Assembly: GCF_900343125.1 (NCBI RefSeq)
Contig: NZ_OPYL01000009.1
Location: 1-64,000 of the forward strand
Reading direction: 5' to 3'
From: Dysgonomonas sp. Marseille-P4361
GTDB lineage: Bacteria; Bacteroidota; Bacteroidia; Bacteroidales; Dysgonomonadaceae
DNA length: 64,000 nt
A program made the translations under genes and the position numbers. Below, one piece after another: positions 20,295-29,992 of this stretch. The notes under the pieces were generated by a model. It made no database searches. It saw only the letters and a program-made list of their open reading frames with translations, and was not told the origin of the DNA. The stretch's first letter is position 1. Each line of letters starts with the position of its first letter.

Positions 20295-21938
20295 ATGAGA
20301 AAAATTTCGATCATTACTCTTCTCTGTTTACTCTGCGAGATTCACGTATTTGCGTGCACAAATCTATTAGTAGGTAAATATGCGTCTGTAGACGGGTCTA
20401 CTATGATTACCTATTCCGCCGATTCATACGACCTATTTGGTGAATTATATCATTGGCCTGCTAAAAGGTGGTCTAAAGGCGATATGTTGAAAGTACATGA
20501 ATGGGATAGCGGAAATGTAAAATACCTTGGTAGCATTGCTCAAGTAGCCCAAACATATAACGTAGTGGGTAACATGAATGAGCATCAGCTTACTATTGCA
20601 GAAACAACATTCGGGGGGCGCTCTGAGCTAGTTAACCCGAATGGAGTGTTAGATTATGGTAGTCTTATCTATATTACTCTACAACGTGCTAAAACTGCGA
20701 GAGAGGCTATTAAAGTAATGACTGATCTTGTGGCTGAGTATGGTTACAATAGTAGTGGTGAATCTTTCTCGATAGGAGATCCAAACGAAGTGTGGGTACT
20801 TGAAATGATAGGCAAAGGCTCTGAAGAAAAAGGTGCAGTATGGGTAGCTGTTCGTATTCCTGATGATTGCATTTCGGCTCATGCTAATCAGGCAAGAATA
20901 CAGCAATTTCCATTAAATGATACTGAAAACTGTATTTATTCTAAAGATGTGATCTCTTTTGCTAAAAAGAAAGGTTATTATGAAGGAAAAGATAAAGATT
21001 TCAGTTTTGCTAAAGCTTATAATCCTCTTGATTTTGGAGGACAGCGTTTCTGTGAAGCGCGTGTATGGAGCTTCTTCAATCGTTATAATTCAGATATGGC
21101 TAAATATGTATCTTATGCCAAAGGAGAAACGCAAGAACCAATGCCTCTATATATCAAACCTGATAGAAAACTTTCATTGGCAGACCTACAAGAAATGATG
21201 AGAGACCACTATGAAGGAACGGCTCTGGACTGGACAAATGATATAGGTGCTGGTCAATTTAAATCTCCATACCGTTGGGCTCCATTGACATGGAAAGACT
21301 CTAAAGGTGAAGAATATTGCAACGAACGCCCTATTGCTACACAACAATCTGCTTTTGTATTTGTATCTCAAATGCGCTCTTGGTTACCTAACCCTGTTGG
21401 TGGAGTATTATGGTTCGGTACGGATGATGCTGCTCAAACAGTATTTACACCTATGTATTGCTCTATAACAGAAACACCTGAATGTTATCGTGTAGGAAAT
21501 GGTGATCTATATAACTTCTCTTGGACTTCAAGTTTTTGGATTCACAACTGGGTTTCTAATATGGTATATAACAGATATGATGCAATGCATGCAGATTTGA
21601 AAAAACTTCAGGGAGAATTAGAGAACAAGTTTATATCGGAGCAAGCTGCTATCGAAGAAGAAGCTGTTAAGTTATATAATGATTCACCAGATAAGGCTGT
21701 TCAATATTTGACAAACTACAGTAAAGAACAAGCACAATATGCATTCGATAAATGGAAAAAACTAGGAGAGTTTCTTATTGTAAAATATATGGATGGTATT
21801 GTTCGCAAAGAGGAAAATGGAGAATTCAGAAGAAGTGAATATGGAGGCCCTTCTTCTCCGCAACGAGTAGGATATCCGACAGAACACTACGACAGAATAG
21901 TGAAAGAAACTGGAGATAAATATAAAGTACTCTACTAA
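20295..21938 (+). CDS. Exported peptidase family C69 (dipeptidase) protein
   Basis: 547 residues. A short signal peptide (MRKISIITLLCLLCEIHVFA) ends right before Cys21 in CTNLLVGKYASVDGS; in family C69 this Cys is the N-terminal nucleophile freed by processing. Ntn-hydrolase features follow (NPNGVLDYGSLIYI, GDPNEVWVLEM, and the WAPLTW and PCYC-like core in the second half). C69 enzymes cleave dipeptides or the peptide side of bile-salt-like amides. The start at ATG 20295 gives a normal signal peptide; a 16-residue upstream extension is hydrophobic but unneeded. It has its own promoter region and is followed by a strong terminator. Confidence 0.85.
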   Translation: MRKISIITLLCLLCEIHVFACTNLLVGKYASVDGSTMITYSADSYDLFGELYHWPAKRWSKGDMLKVHEWDSGNVKYLGSIAQVAQTYNVVGNMNEHQLTIAETTFGGRSELVNPNGVLDYGSLIYITLQRAKTAREAIKVMTDLVAEYGYNSSGESFSIGDPNEVWVLEMIGKGSEEKGAVWVAVRIPDDCISAHANQARIQQFPLNDTENCIYSKDVISFAKKKGYYEGKDKDFSFAKAYNPLDFGGQRFCEARVWSFFNRYNSDMAKYVSYAKGETQEPMPLYIKPDRKLSLADLQEMMRDHYEGTALDWTNDIGAGQFKSPYRWAPLTWKDSKGEEYCNERPIATQQSAFVFVSQMRSWLPNPVGGVLWFGTDDAAQTVFTPMYCSITETPECYRVGNGDLYNFSWTSSFWIHNWVSNMVYNRYDAMHADLKKLQGELENKFISEQAAIEEEAVKLYNDSPDKAVQYLTNYSKEQAQYAFDKWKKLGEFLIVKYMDGIVRKEENGEFRRSEYGGPSSPQRVGYPTEHYDRIVKETGDKYKVLY

Positions 21939-21951
21939 AAAATAAATAACT

Positions 21952-21980
21952 TAGACCCCTCAATTCGAGGGGTCTATTTT
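21952..21980 (+). terminator. Terminator after the C69 gene
   Basis: Perfect 10-bp GC-rich stem TAGACCCCTC / GAGGGGTCTA, five-base loop, then TTTT. It lies only 18 bases before the start of the permease gene, so it either insulates that gene or acts as an attenuator for it. Confidence 0.9.
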
Positions 21981-21993
21981 ATAATAAAGAAAG

Positions 21994-23025
21994 ATGTCAA
22001 AAGGACTGTTATATAGCTTAGTTTTCTCTATAAGTATAATCTTGCTTTTCATTGCAAGTCTATTCTTAGGCTCAGTATCTATACCGTTTCATGCCGTTTG
22101 GGATATATTGATAGGTAATGGAGCCGAGAAACAGGCTTGGTCATATATTGTTTTAGAATCACGTTTGCCACAGACTATTACTGCTCTGGTTTCCGGTGGC
22201 GCAATAGCCGTATCGGGTCTGCTTTTACAAACAACTTTCAGAAACCCTTTAGCTGATGCGGGAATTCTAGGAATTAGCTCGGGAGCAAATCTAGGAGTAG
22301 CTCTGGTTATTATGTTGATTGGCACTAATTTAGGCTCTATCGGAGGGTTTAGTCTCTCCTACTCTATGCTAATCGTTATCGGAGCCTTCATTGGAGCATC
22401 TGTTATCTTGTTGATTATTATGGGTTTTGCTTCGGTTGTCCGTAACAATATAATGCTTCTTATCATCGGAATAATGGTTGGATATTTGACATCGTCCGTT
22501 ATTTCCATTCTAAAATTCTGGAGTACTAGCGAAGATGCCTACTCTTTTATGATATGGGGAATGGGGGATTTTTCTGGTGTTACGATGGATGAATTACCTT
22601 TTTATTGTGCTGTAATTGCTATAGGATTACTTATTTCCATACTACTGATAAAGCCTTTGAATGCCTTATTATTAGGCGAAAGATACGCTGTTAATTTAGG
22701 TGTAAATATCAAGCTTATACGCTTCTTGTTACTCTTATGCGCAGGTCTTATTACAGCTATTACTTGTGCCTTTTGCGGGCCGATCGCTTTCATTGGACTG
22801 GCAGTGCCTCATATAGCAAGATTGCTGCTCGGAACCTCTAATCATAAATCTTTATTGCCCCTAACTATATTGATAGGCTCAGTAATGGCTCTTCTATGTA
22901 ATCTCATTAGCGCTGTAGCAGGTGCAAATGGAGGCTTACCATTAAATGCAATAACTCCGATATTTGGAGCACCGGTAATCATCTATGTAATTTTGAATCA
23001 GAAAAAAATACAATATTTCAATTAA
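21994..23025 (+). CDS. FecCD-family ABC transporter permease
   Basis: 343 residues, almost entirely hydrophobic with about nine or ten membrane helices. The family signatures are present: ESRLPQTITALVSGGAIAVSG near residues 48-68 (region of the coupling loop), GLLLQTTFRNPLADAGILGI, and GLAVPHIARLLLG toward the end. Such permeases import ferric siderophores, haem or cobalamin. It is followed 2 bases later by its ATPase, but no substrate-binding protein or TonB receptor is next to it, so the substrate cannot be stated. Its start lies only 18 bases after a terminator hairpin. Confidence 0.88.
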   Translation: MSKGLLYSLVFSISIILLFIASLFLGSVSIPFHAVWDILIGNGAEKQAWSYIVLESRLPQTITALVSGGAIAVSGLLLQTTFRNPLADAGILGISSGANLGVALVIMLIGTNLGSIGGFSLSYSMLIVIGAFIGASVILLIIMGFASVVRNNIMLLIIGIMVGYLTSSVISILKFWSTSEDAYSFMIWGMGDFSGVTMDELPFYCAVIAIGLLISILLIKPLNALLLGERYAVNLGVNIKLIRFLLLLCAGLITAITCAFCGPIAFIGLAVPHIARLLLGTSNHKSLLPLTILIGSVMALLCNLISAVAGANGGLPLNAITPIFGAPVIIYVILNQKKIQYFN

Positions 23026-23027
23026 TA

Positions 23028-24050
23028 ATGGCAAGAGAAGCAATTATTTCGGCTACAAATATAAGTATTGGATATCATCGAAAAAAGCATGAAGATACTT
23101 CAGCATTATATACAGGCTTATCTTTCAATTTATATGAAGGAGAACTTGTTTGTTTATTAGGTGCGAATGGAGCCGGGAAATCTACTCTGTTGCGTACAAT
23201 AAGTGCTTCGCAGCCTATTTTAGAAGGAAGTATAAAGTTTAATGGAAAAGAAGTATCCGACTACTCCGAAAAAGAATTATCCAAGCTATTAGGGCTTGTA
23301 TTAACGGATAAAACATCGGCGGGAGGATTATTGGTTAGAGAGTTGGTAGAGCTGGGGCGTTATCCTTATACAGGTTTTTTCGGTCAATTAGATATCGATG
23401 ATAAAGAAATAGTGAAGAAGGCTATGAGAGATGTTGGTATTTCTCACAAAGCGAATTCTTATGTAGCTGAATTATCCGATGGTGAAAGACAAAAGGCTAT
23501 GATTGCTAAAGCCCTGGCACAAGAAAGCCCTATTGTTTTCCTGGACGAACCGACCGCTTTTTTAGATATAGAAAGCCGTATAGAAATAATGAACTTATTG
23601 CATAATCTGACTATGTATCAGGGGAAGACTATTTTATTATCAACACATGATATTGATCTGGCTTTGCTCTTAGCCGATCAATTGTGGCTGTTGTCCAGAG
23701 ATAATGGACTTTTCTGTGGTGTAACAGAGGATATTGTATTATCAGGTATGCTAGATAAATTCTTTAAGGGCGAAAATATTGTGTTTAATAAAGAAACAGG
23801 AAATTTTCTTCCTAATAGACAGAGTGATAAGAAAGTATTTATCGAGTTTGAAGAGAGTCTATTACATAAATATTACCATTGGGTTAAGAATATATTGGAA
23901 AGACATGGATATGCTATTTGTGAAAATAGCGAATCTGGTTTATTTTCAATCAATATAAAATCGCCTAAAGAAATGATCCTAAAGGTACAAAATAACGAAA
24001 TTCGACTGAATAACTTTGAAGAATTGGCTAATTGGTTAAAGAATTATTAG
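23028..24050 (+). CDS. ABC transporter ATPase, FecE/BtuD type with C-terminal extension
   Basis: 340 residues. Walker A GANGAGKST at 45-53, signature ELSDGERQKAMIAKAL and Walker B IVFLDEPTAF in the usual order, and a switch His in STHD. The family is about 255 residues long; here an extra domain of about 85 residues (260-340) follows, with no motif I recognise. It energises the permease encoded just upstream and is cotranslated with it (2-base gap). It converges with rodA, whose stop is 9 bases away, without an obvious hairpin between them. Confidence 0.88.
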   Translation: MAREAIISATNISIGYHRKKHEDTSALYTGLSFNLYEGELVCLLGANGAGKSTLLRTISASQPILEGSIKFNGKEVSDYSEKELSKLLGLVLTDKTSAGGLLVRELVELGRYPYTGFFGQLDIDDKEIVKKAMRDVGISHKANSYVAELSDGERQKAMIAKALAQESPIVFLDEPTAFLDIESRIEIMNLLHNLTMYQGKTILLSTHDIDLALLLADQLWLLSRDNGLFCGVTEDIVLSGMLDKFFKGENIVFNKETGNFLPNRQSDKKVFIEFEESLLHKYYHWVKNILERHGYAICENSESGLFSINIKSPKEMILKVQNNEIRLNNFEELANWLKNY

Positions 24051-24058
24051 TTAAGTTA

Positions 24059-25519
24059 TTATCTTCTCTTTCTTGCCATATCTATACGCAAGAAGATAAA
24101 CAATAAGATAGTAAAACCCCACAAAGAAGAACCTCCATAACTGAAAAAAGGTAATGGGATCCCGATTACTGGGGTTAAGCCAATAACCATTCCTATATTA
24201 ATGGCGATGTGAAAAAATAATATACAAGCTACAGAATAACCATACACCCTTCCAAAAGTATTCTTTTGTCTCTCAGCAAGATATATTAATCTCAGTATTA
24301 GAGCTAGAAATAATGATAATACCAATACAGATCCAACAAACCCTTGTTCTTCACCTACTGTACAAAAAATGAAGTCAGTATCTTGCTCCGGAACGTATTT
24401 TAGTTTTGTTTGTGTACCATTCAGATAGCCTTTTCCGAGGAAGCCTCCGGAACCGATAGCAATCTTAGACTGATTGACATTATATCCGGCTCCCATCAAG
24501 TCTTCTTCCATTCCTAATGTAACCTTTATGCGCATTTGCTGGTGAGGTTGCATTACCTCAGTAAAAATATAGTCAATAGAACCTACATAGAGGATGCTGC
24601 CTATTGCAAAGGCAGCGATAAGTAGATAGGTTTTAGACCAAAACTTCTTAGCAAGTACAAGTAAATAAATAACTAATAGAGCAACAGAGGTGAGAGCTAC
24701 TATTCCGAAATTTACTGGAGCCCCGGTGTAGTGCAATAAATAAGTAAGTCCATATAAAATCAAAGAACCTATTAGTAAATTTCTAGCTACTGTCTTTCCT
24801 TTTTCATAATTGAAAAATAAGTATAGGATACTAAATATGATGACCAATATGATTGTAATAAATTCTCCTAAAGAGATAATTCCCATATCAGTTTCTGAAT
24901 ATTTAAGCCCTACAACAAAGAACACAATGGCTGCAACAGCTATCGATAAAATCATCCCGGGTAATCCTTCTCTATACAACATCAAGATAAAAACAGAGTA
25001 GACCAAGGCAGAGCCAGTCTCTTTCTGTAAAATAATAAGTAGCATTGGTGCTAGTATCAGAGCTGCAATGATGAACAAATTCTTTGCTTTAAGCAACTTA
25101 AAGTTATATGTATTCATAAATCGGGCAAGTGCCAAGGCTACAGCGAATTTTGCAAATTCAGCAGGCTGTATCTGTATAGAATCTGTTAGTTTCAGCCAAG
25201 ATCGGCTTCCTCTGGTATCGGTAGCAACAGCAATAGTTAGTATGAGTAACAGTATGAAAAATGCATATATATAGTACGCCAGAACGTCGTATAGATTGCT
25301 GTCTAGCTTTAATATGATAAATCCTAATACTAAAGATGTACCAATCCATACTAACTGCATACCAGCTCTGCCCGAAAGGTCAAACATGCTTGTAACATGC
25401 TCGTAATCATAACTAGCTCCATATATACTAAACCATCCACAGATGACTAATATAATATACAGACCAATTGTGATCCAGTCAAGACTCTTTTTTATACTTT
25501 CTTCTTCTCTCTGATACAT
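24059..25519 (-). CDS. rodA: Rod-shape peptidoglycan polymerase RodA
   Basis: 486 residues of the SEDS family with ten or more membrane helices, somewhat longer than E. coli RodA (370) as is usual in Bacteroidota. Motifs: GSRSWLKL and IQPAEFAKFAVALALA, the ALILAPMLLIILQKETGSALVYSV region with the essential Asp position occupied by the QKETGSA form, and the C-terminal GLTPVIGIPLPFFSYGGSS. RodA polymerises glycan strands together with PBP2, encoded upstream. Last gene of the purH-mre-mrdA-rodA run, separated from mrdA by 30 bases. Confidence 0.93.
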   Translation of the reverse strand: MYQREEESIKKSLDWITIGLYIILVICGWFSIYGASYDYEHVTSMFDLSGRAGMQLVWIGTSLVLGFIILKLDSNLYDVLAYYIYAFFILLLILTIAVATDTRGSRSWLKLTDSIQIQPAEFAKFAVALALARFMNTYNFKLLKAKNLFIIAALILAPMLLIILQKETGSALVYSVFILMLYREGLPGMILSIAVAAIVFFVVGLKYSETDMGIISLGEFITIILVIIFSILYLFFNYEKGKTVARNLLIGSLILYGLTYLLHYTGAPVNFGIVALTSVALLVIYLLVLAKKFWSKTYLLIAAFAIGSILYVGSIDYIFTEVMQPHQQMRIKVTLGMEEDLMGAGYNVNQSKIAIGSGGFLGKGYLNGTQTKLKYVPEQDTDFIFCTVGEEQGFVGSVLVLSLFLALILRLIYLAERQKNTFGRVYGYSVACILFFHIAINIGMVIGLTPVIGIPLPFFSYGGSSLWGFTILLFIFLRIDMARKRR

Positions 25520-25549
25520 TTACTTCTCGAGACTTACTCTGTTTAACTA

Positions 25550-27493
25550 TTATTCTATTGTTGGTTTGAATGGTTTGATTCCATTACTATCTCCGGTTGA
25601 TCCATCACTCTCTGTACTGCGCTTTTTGGTGTTTAGGTTGACAAAACGCTGAGGGAGTATCACCGAGTTTGCTATTCTATCTTCTATCCACTTATCACTT
25701 TCGGAAATTTCTCCTTTCAAATATTTTTGCATCATCAGTCGCCCTACAGGAACTCCAAATGTAGCACCAAAACCACCATTTTCTACAATAACGCAAATAG
25801 CAACCTTAGGATTATCTTTAGGTGCGAATCCCATGAATAGAGAGTGATCTCTACCATGTGGGTTTTCAGCAGTACCGGTTTTGCCACATACTTGTATGTC
25901 TGGTAATAAGTTCGCACCTCTACATGTACCCGAAGTAACGGCTTGTGCCATTCCTTCAACGGTGGCTTCGTAGTGTTCTCTCTTGATAGGAACTATATTC
26001 TTTGTTGTATATTCAGCTTCAAGAGGGGTATCTTGTATTTTCTTAACCACATGGGGAGTATAGAAAAAACCTCTGTTAGCAATCGTAGCAGCCAAATTAG
26101 CAACCTGAAGAGGCGTAGTCGTTATCTCTCCTTGACCTATGCTTATTGAGATAACATTAGATGCTCTCCAATTTTTACCTTTGTACCTGTCGTAAAACTT
26201 GCTGCTAGGTATAAAACCGGATGATTCGGAAGGAAGGTCTACTCCCACTCTACGACCAAATCCCATATCTGTCATATACTCATTCCATACATCCATTGCA
26301 TCCTGTATAGTCGCATACTTTTGTCTGTTGCCTAGCATATTAGCTAATCCATAGCAGAAGAAAGAGTTACAAGATGTTGCTATTGCAGGAATTAAAGGTA
26401 GTGGCGAACCATGTCCATGACATTTAGGTCTACCTCCTAACGGAGGGTAGCCACCTGCACAGGAGAACATGGTAGAAGTATTTATTATATCTTCTTCAAG
26501 GAAGACTAATCCTTGAGCTACTTTGTAGGTCGATCCAGGAGGAAATATACCTTGTATTGGTCTGTTAATAAGAGGTTTTAGTGGATCATCGGCAAGCTGT
26601 TTGTAGTTTTTACTGAAATCTCTACCTAATAATAATGCCGGATCGTAAGATGGTGAGGTAACCATGCACAGTATTTCTCCTGTTTCTGGTTCTATCATGA
26701 CAATACTACCTACTTTATTTTGCAGTAAATATTCGCCATAAGCCTGAAGTTCGATGTCGATGGATAATGTCAGATTTTTTCCCGAAGATGGCGCTACATC
26801 ATGTGCTCCATTTTCGTATTTTCCTTGTATTCTTCCGTGAGCATCTCTTAACAGAACTTCAACTCCTTTCTCTCCTCGTAAATACTTTTCATAAGAGATT
26901 TCTATACCAGATTTACCTCCATAATCTCCACGAGCATAATAGCTGTCATTCTCCATCTGCTTTCTACTAACTTCGGCTACATAACCTAGAAGTAATCCCG
27001 CATTAGGATAGTTATATTGTCTGAGAGTTCTTTTTTGAATAAAGAACCCCGGAAATTTATAGAGTTTTTCTTGAAGGATACCGCTTTCCTGAGCTGTTAG
27101 CTGAGTCATAAACGTTTGCATTGTATAGGCTGAGTATCCTGGATTGAGGCGTTTATTCTTTACATCTGCTAAACGATTATCAAATTGCTCACGTGTAATA
27201 TCTAAAGCCCGACAAAGTTCTAAGGTGTCGAATGGTTGTACTTGTCTTGGAATATAAACTAGATCGTAAGTCGGTTGATTATAAACCAACAAGCGATCTT
27301 CTCTATCGTACATCACCCCTCTTGCAGGATATAAAGTCTTATTAAAGAATGCATTGCCATCGGCAGATTCTTTGTAGGTGCTTTTTATTATCTGTAGGTT
27401 GAATAATTGAATTATATATATTAAGATAACTAAACTGACAACACTTCCTATGATATATTTTCGTTTAGTAAGGTCTATACTGTTTTTTGCCAT
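25550..27493 (-). CDS. mrdA: Penicillin-binding protein 2 (transpeptidase)
   Basis: 647 residues. One N-terminal membrane anchor (about 12-33), a PBP dimerisation domain, then the transpeptidase domain with the S-x-x-K box STYK (Ser321, Lys324), S-x-N as SCN (374-376) and KTG at 538-540. PBP2 crosslinks lateral wall peptidoglycan in the Rod complex with RodA and MreBCD. It overlaps mreD by 19 bases. The C-terminal tail after residue 620 is Lys/Ser-rich and not conserved. Confidence 0.95.
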   Translation of the reverse strand: MAKNSIDLTKRKYIIGSVVSLVILIYIIQLFNLQIIKSTYKESADGNAFFNKTLYPARGVMYDREDRLLVYNQPTYDLVYIPRQVQPFDTLELCRALDITREQFDNRLADVKNKRLNPGYSAYTMQTFMTQLTAQESGILQEKLYKFPGFFIQKRTLRQYNYPNAGLLLGYVAEVSRKQMENDSYYARGDYGGKSGIEISYEKYLRGEKGVEVLLRDAHGRIQGKYENGAHDVAPSSGKNLTLSIDIELQAYGEYLLQNKVGSIVMIEPETGEILCMVTSPSYDPALLLGRDFSKNYKQLADDPLKPLINRPIQGIFPPGSTYKVAQGLVFLEEDIINTSTMFSCAGGYPPLGGRPKCHGHGSPLPLIPAIATSCNSFFCYGLANMLGNRQKYATIQDAMDVWNEYMTDMGFGRRVGVDLPSESSGFIPSSKFYDRYKGKNWRASNVISISIGQGEITTTPLQVANLAATIANRGFFYTPHVVKKIQDTPLEAEYTTKNIVPIKREHYEATVEGMAQAVTSGTCRGANLLPDIQVCGKTGTAENPHGRDHSLFMGFAPKDNPKVAICVIVENGGFGATFGVPVGRLMMQKYLKGEISESDKWIEDRIANSVILPQRFVNLNTKKRSTESDGSTGDSNGIKPFKPTIE

Positions 27494-28002
27494 GAGTTTT
27501 TCTTCTTAGTTGAGAATCCTTCAAATGCAAAAATAAGGATTGAAGTGAGAATCGTTGATGCTACTATTCTTAATAGCATAAGTTTTACATTGAAAAAAGA
27601 GAAAGACTCTATCGAGATAAGAGCTGCATGATGTACTAAAGTAAGAAGAATAGCATATTTCATAAAAGAGAATCCGAGCAAACCAAAACTAGGAGTCTGG
27701 TCTTCATAATCATCTGTCATAAAGAATAGTCCTTGCACAGGTCTGCAAAGAAAAGCCAACAAAGTGGTTGCTGCTGCATTTATTCCGGGTGTACTGCAAA
27801 GTAAATCGATACATAGCCCCAGGATAAAACCTAAAAGAAGAGTCATGTTTCTGTTGTAACCAACAGGTAGCTTCAAAATAAAATATATATAGCTAAATGG
27901 TACAGCATAGCCAAGGAAAGAGATTCTGTTAAGTACCAATACCTGTAGCAATACAAGTACAATAAACAAAATTGAGTATTTTATTACACTACTTTTTAAC
28001 AT
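27475..28002 (-). CDS. mreD: Rod-shape protein MreD
   Basis: 175 residues, strongly hydrophobic with about five helices. MreD is the membrane adaptor of the elongasome that contacts MreC and PBP2. Sequence motifs are weak in this family; the call rests on size, hydropathy, the PVGYNRNMTLLLGFILGL segment and the position between mreC and mrdA, with a 14-base overlap with mreC and a 19-base overlap with mrdA. Confidence 0.85.
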   Translation of the reverse strand: MLKSSVIKYSILFIVLVLLQVLVLNRISFLGYAVPFSYIYFILKLPVGYNRNMTLLLGFILGLCIDLLCSTPGINAAATTLLAFLCRPVQGLFFMTDDYEDQTPSFGLLGFSFMKYAILLTLVHHAALISIESFSFFNVKLMLLRIVASTILTSILIFAFEGFSTKKKNSWQKTV

Positions 28003-28852
28003 TTTTCAGCTGCTCTTCTAATCCTTTTATTTCGTCATTAGTATTCTTTACTAAAACAACATTCTTGATAGAACCAAAATCTGTAAATAATTTGACTTTC
28101 AGACTGTAAAAGTTATCATCTGTCTCGCTCTTGATATCGTCAACTACACCAATAGGCAGATCTTCAGGGAAAAAGTCAGAATAACCACTTGTTACTATAG
28201 TATCTCCTATCTGAATGTCTTCATACTTAGGATATTCTGTTAATCTTGCATATCTGGTATCTCCACCATCCCAAACAAGTATTCCAGCTGAGCTTGAACC
28301 TTTTCTTTTAGAACTAAATCTGCTATTTGAGTTAAGTAGAGATTGAACAATAGATGAGTTGTCTCCTACAACTCTAACTATACCCACAATTCCACCGTTG
28401 TGAGACATGACTCCCATATCGGTACTTATGCCATCCGTAATACCTTTATTTATGATAATATAATTATCTAATAAAGAGATACTATTTTTTTGTACTCTTG
28501 CTATAACTGGAGCCGAAAGATGTGTATTTCGCTGAAAAATATAGTTTAGAGTAGAATCTCTTTTTATTGAGTCTCCTTCTATAGTTAGCAGATAATTTTT
28601 TAGCTCATCGATTTGACCCCGAAGTTCAGCATTACGTTCTAGTAATTCTTGATTATCTTCTATTAGTCCGAAGTAGGAAGATATATTCCCCGAAATAGAG
28701 TAAACTTTGTTGCTAACTTCATTCGAAGCTTTAAAGAATACGTTTCCCTGATAAGAGTTATTATTAAAAACTAAATAAAAACAGATTAGTTCAAGAAATA
28801 TGAAAACGAACCATGAGCTATTTCTTAATAAAAAGTTAATAAGGTTGCGCAT
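27989..28852 (-). CDS. mreC: Rod-shape protein MreC
   Basis: 287 residues. One N-terminal membrane helix (about 13-30), a coiled coil (about 60-95) and the beta-rich periplasmic domain. Typical MreC features: LLDNYIIINKGITDGI, the GIVGIVRVVGDNSSIVQSLLN block and TIVTSGYSDFFPEDLPIGVV. MreC bridges MreB-RodZ inside and PBP2 outside. It follows mreB by 86 bases on the same strand. Confidence 0.95.
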   Translation of the reverse strand: MRNLINFLLRNSSWFVFIFLELICFYLVFNNNSYQGNVFFKASNEVSNKVYSISGNISSYFGLIEDNQELLERNAELRGQIDELKNYLLTIEGDSIKRDSTLNYIFQRNTHLSAPVIARVQKNSISLLDNYIIINKGITDGISTDMGVMSHNGGIVGIVRVVGDNSSIVQSLLNSNSRFSSKRKGSSSAGILVWDGGDTRYARLTEYPKYEDIQIGDTIVTSGYSDFFPEDLPIGVVDDIKSETDDNFYSLKVKLFTDFGSIKNVVLVKNTNDEIKGLEEQLKNVKK

Positions 28853-28938
28853 ATATCTTATATCCCTTTAATCTGTTTTTATTTATCATATTAGAAAGTT
28901 GAAATCTACTGTAATATAGAGTAGGCTTCAACTTTTAA

Positions 28939-29964
28939 TTATCTCATTAAGAAATTGAATTTCTCTATATTTTTAAGAGCAATGCCTGTACCTTTTGCTA
29001 CTGCATGTAATGGATCTTCAGCTACGTGAAATTGGATACCAATTCTATCAGTAAAGCGTTTGCTCAAACCTCTTAACAGAGCTCCACCACCTGTAAGGTA
29101 AATACCGTTACGAACAATATCGGCATATAGTTCGGGAGGTGTTTGTTCTAAAGCACTAAGAATTGCAGAGTCCATTTTAGAAATAGATTTATCTAAACAG
29201 TGAGCCATTTCTTGGTACGATACAGGAATATCCATCGGCAAAGATGTCATACGATTAGGTCCATGTACAATGAAATCCTCAGGCATATCTTCTTCCGGCA
29301 ATTCGGTAAGGGCTGCTCCTACTGCTATCTTAATATTTTCAGCAGTGCGCTCTCCTACTTTAATGTTGTGCTGACGTCCCATATATTCCTGAATATCTTC
29401 AGTAAGGTCATCACCTGCAATCTTAATAGATTTATTGGAAACAATACCTCCTAGAGAGATAACAGCAATTTCGGTTGTACCTCCACCTATATCAACAATC
29501 ATGTTTCCTTCAGGGGCTTCAACATCTATTCCGATACCCAGAGCGGCAGCCATTGGTTCGTAAATCATATAAACATCGCGACCTCCTGCATGTTCGGCAG
29601 AGTCTCTAATTGCACGAGTCTCTACTTCTGTACTTCCTGAAGGAATACATATAACGATACGTAGAGATGGAGAGAATAAGCGACTTCTGCTATTGAACAT
29701 TTTTATTAAACCGCGAATCATTTGTTCTGCTGCAGTAAAGTCTGCAATAACCCCATCTTTCAGAGGTCTGACAGTACGTATATCTTCGTGAGTTTTTCCA
29801 TGCATTTGTCTTGCCTTCTCTCCTACTGCTATCACCTTGCCATTTTTACGTTCCAAGGCAATAACAGAAGGCTGATCAACAACGATCTTGCCATTATGTA
29901 TGATGATGGTATTGGCAGTACCAAGGTCCATCGCTATTTCTTGAGTAAAAGAAAATAATCCCAT
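28939..29964 (-). CDS. mreB: Rod-shape actin-like protein MreB
   Basis: 341 residues. Actin-fold motifs: phosphate 1 DLGTANT (14-20), EPMAAALGIG, phosphate 2 DIGGGTTEIAVIS and adenosine site GGGALLRG. MreB filaments organise the elongasome. It lies 28 bases after purH and starts the mreB-mreC-mreD-mrdA-rodA sequence, the order usual in Bacteroidota. The length (341) and lack of extensions are typical. Confidence 0.97.
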   Translation of the reverse strand: MGLFSFTQEIAMDLGTANTIIIHNGKIVVDQPSVIALERKNGKVIAVGEKARQMHGKTHEDIRTVRPLKDGVIADFTAAEQMIRGLIKMFNSRSRLFSPSLRIVICIPSGSTEVETRAIRDSAEHAGGRDVYMIYEPMAAALGIGIDVEAPEGNMIVDIGGGTTEIAVISLGGIVSNKSIKIAGDDLTEDIQEYMGRQHNIKVGERTAENIKIAVGAALTELPEEDMPEDFIVHGPNRMTSLPMDIPVSYQEMAHCLDKSISKMDSAILSALEQTPPELYADIVRNGIYLTGGGALLRGLSKRFTDRIGIQFHVAEDPLHAVAKGTGIALKNIEKFNFLMR

Positions 29965-29992
29965 ATTTTACTATAGTTTATTAAAAAAGTAA

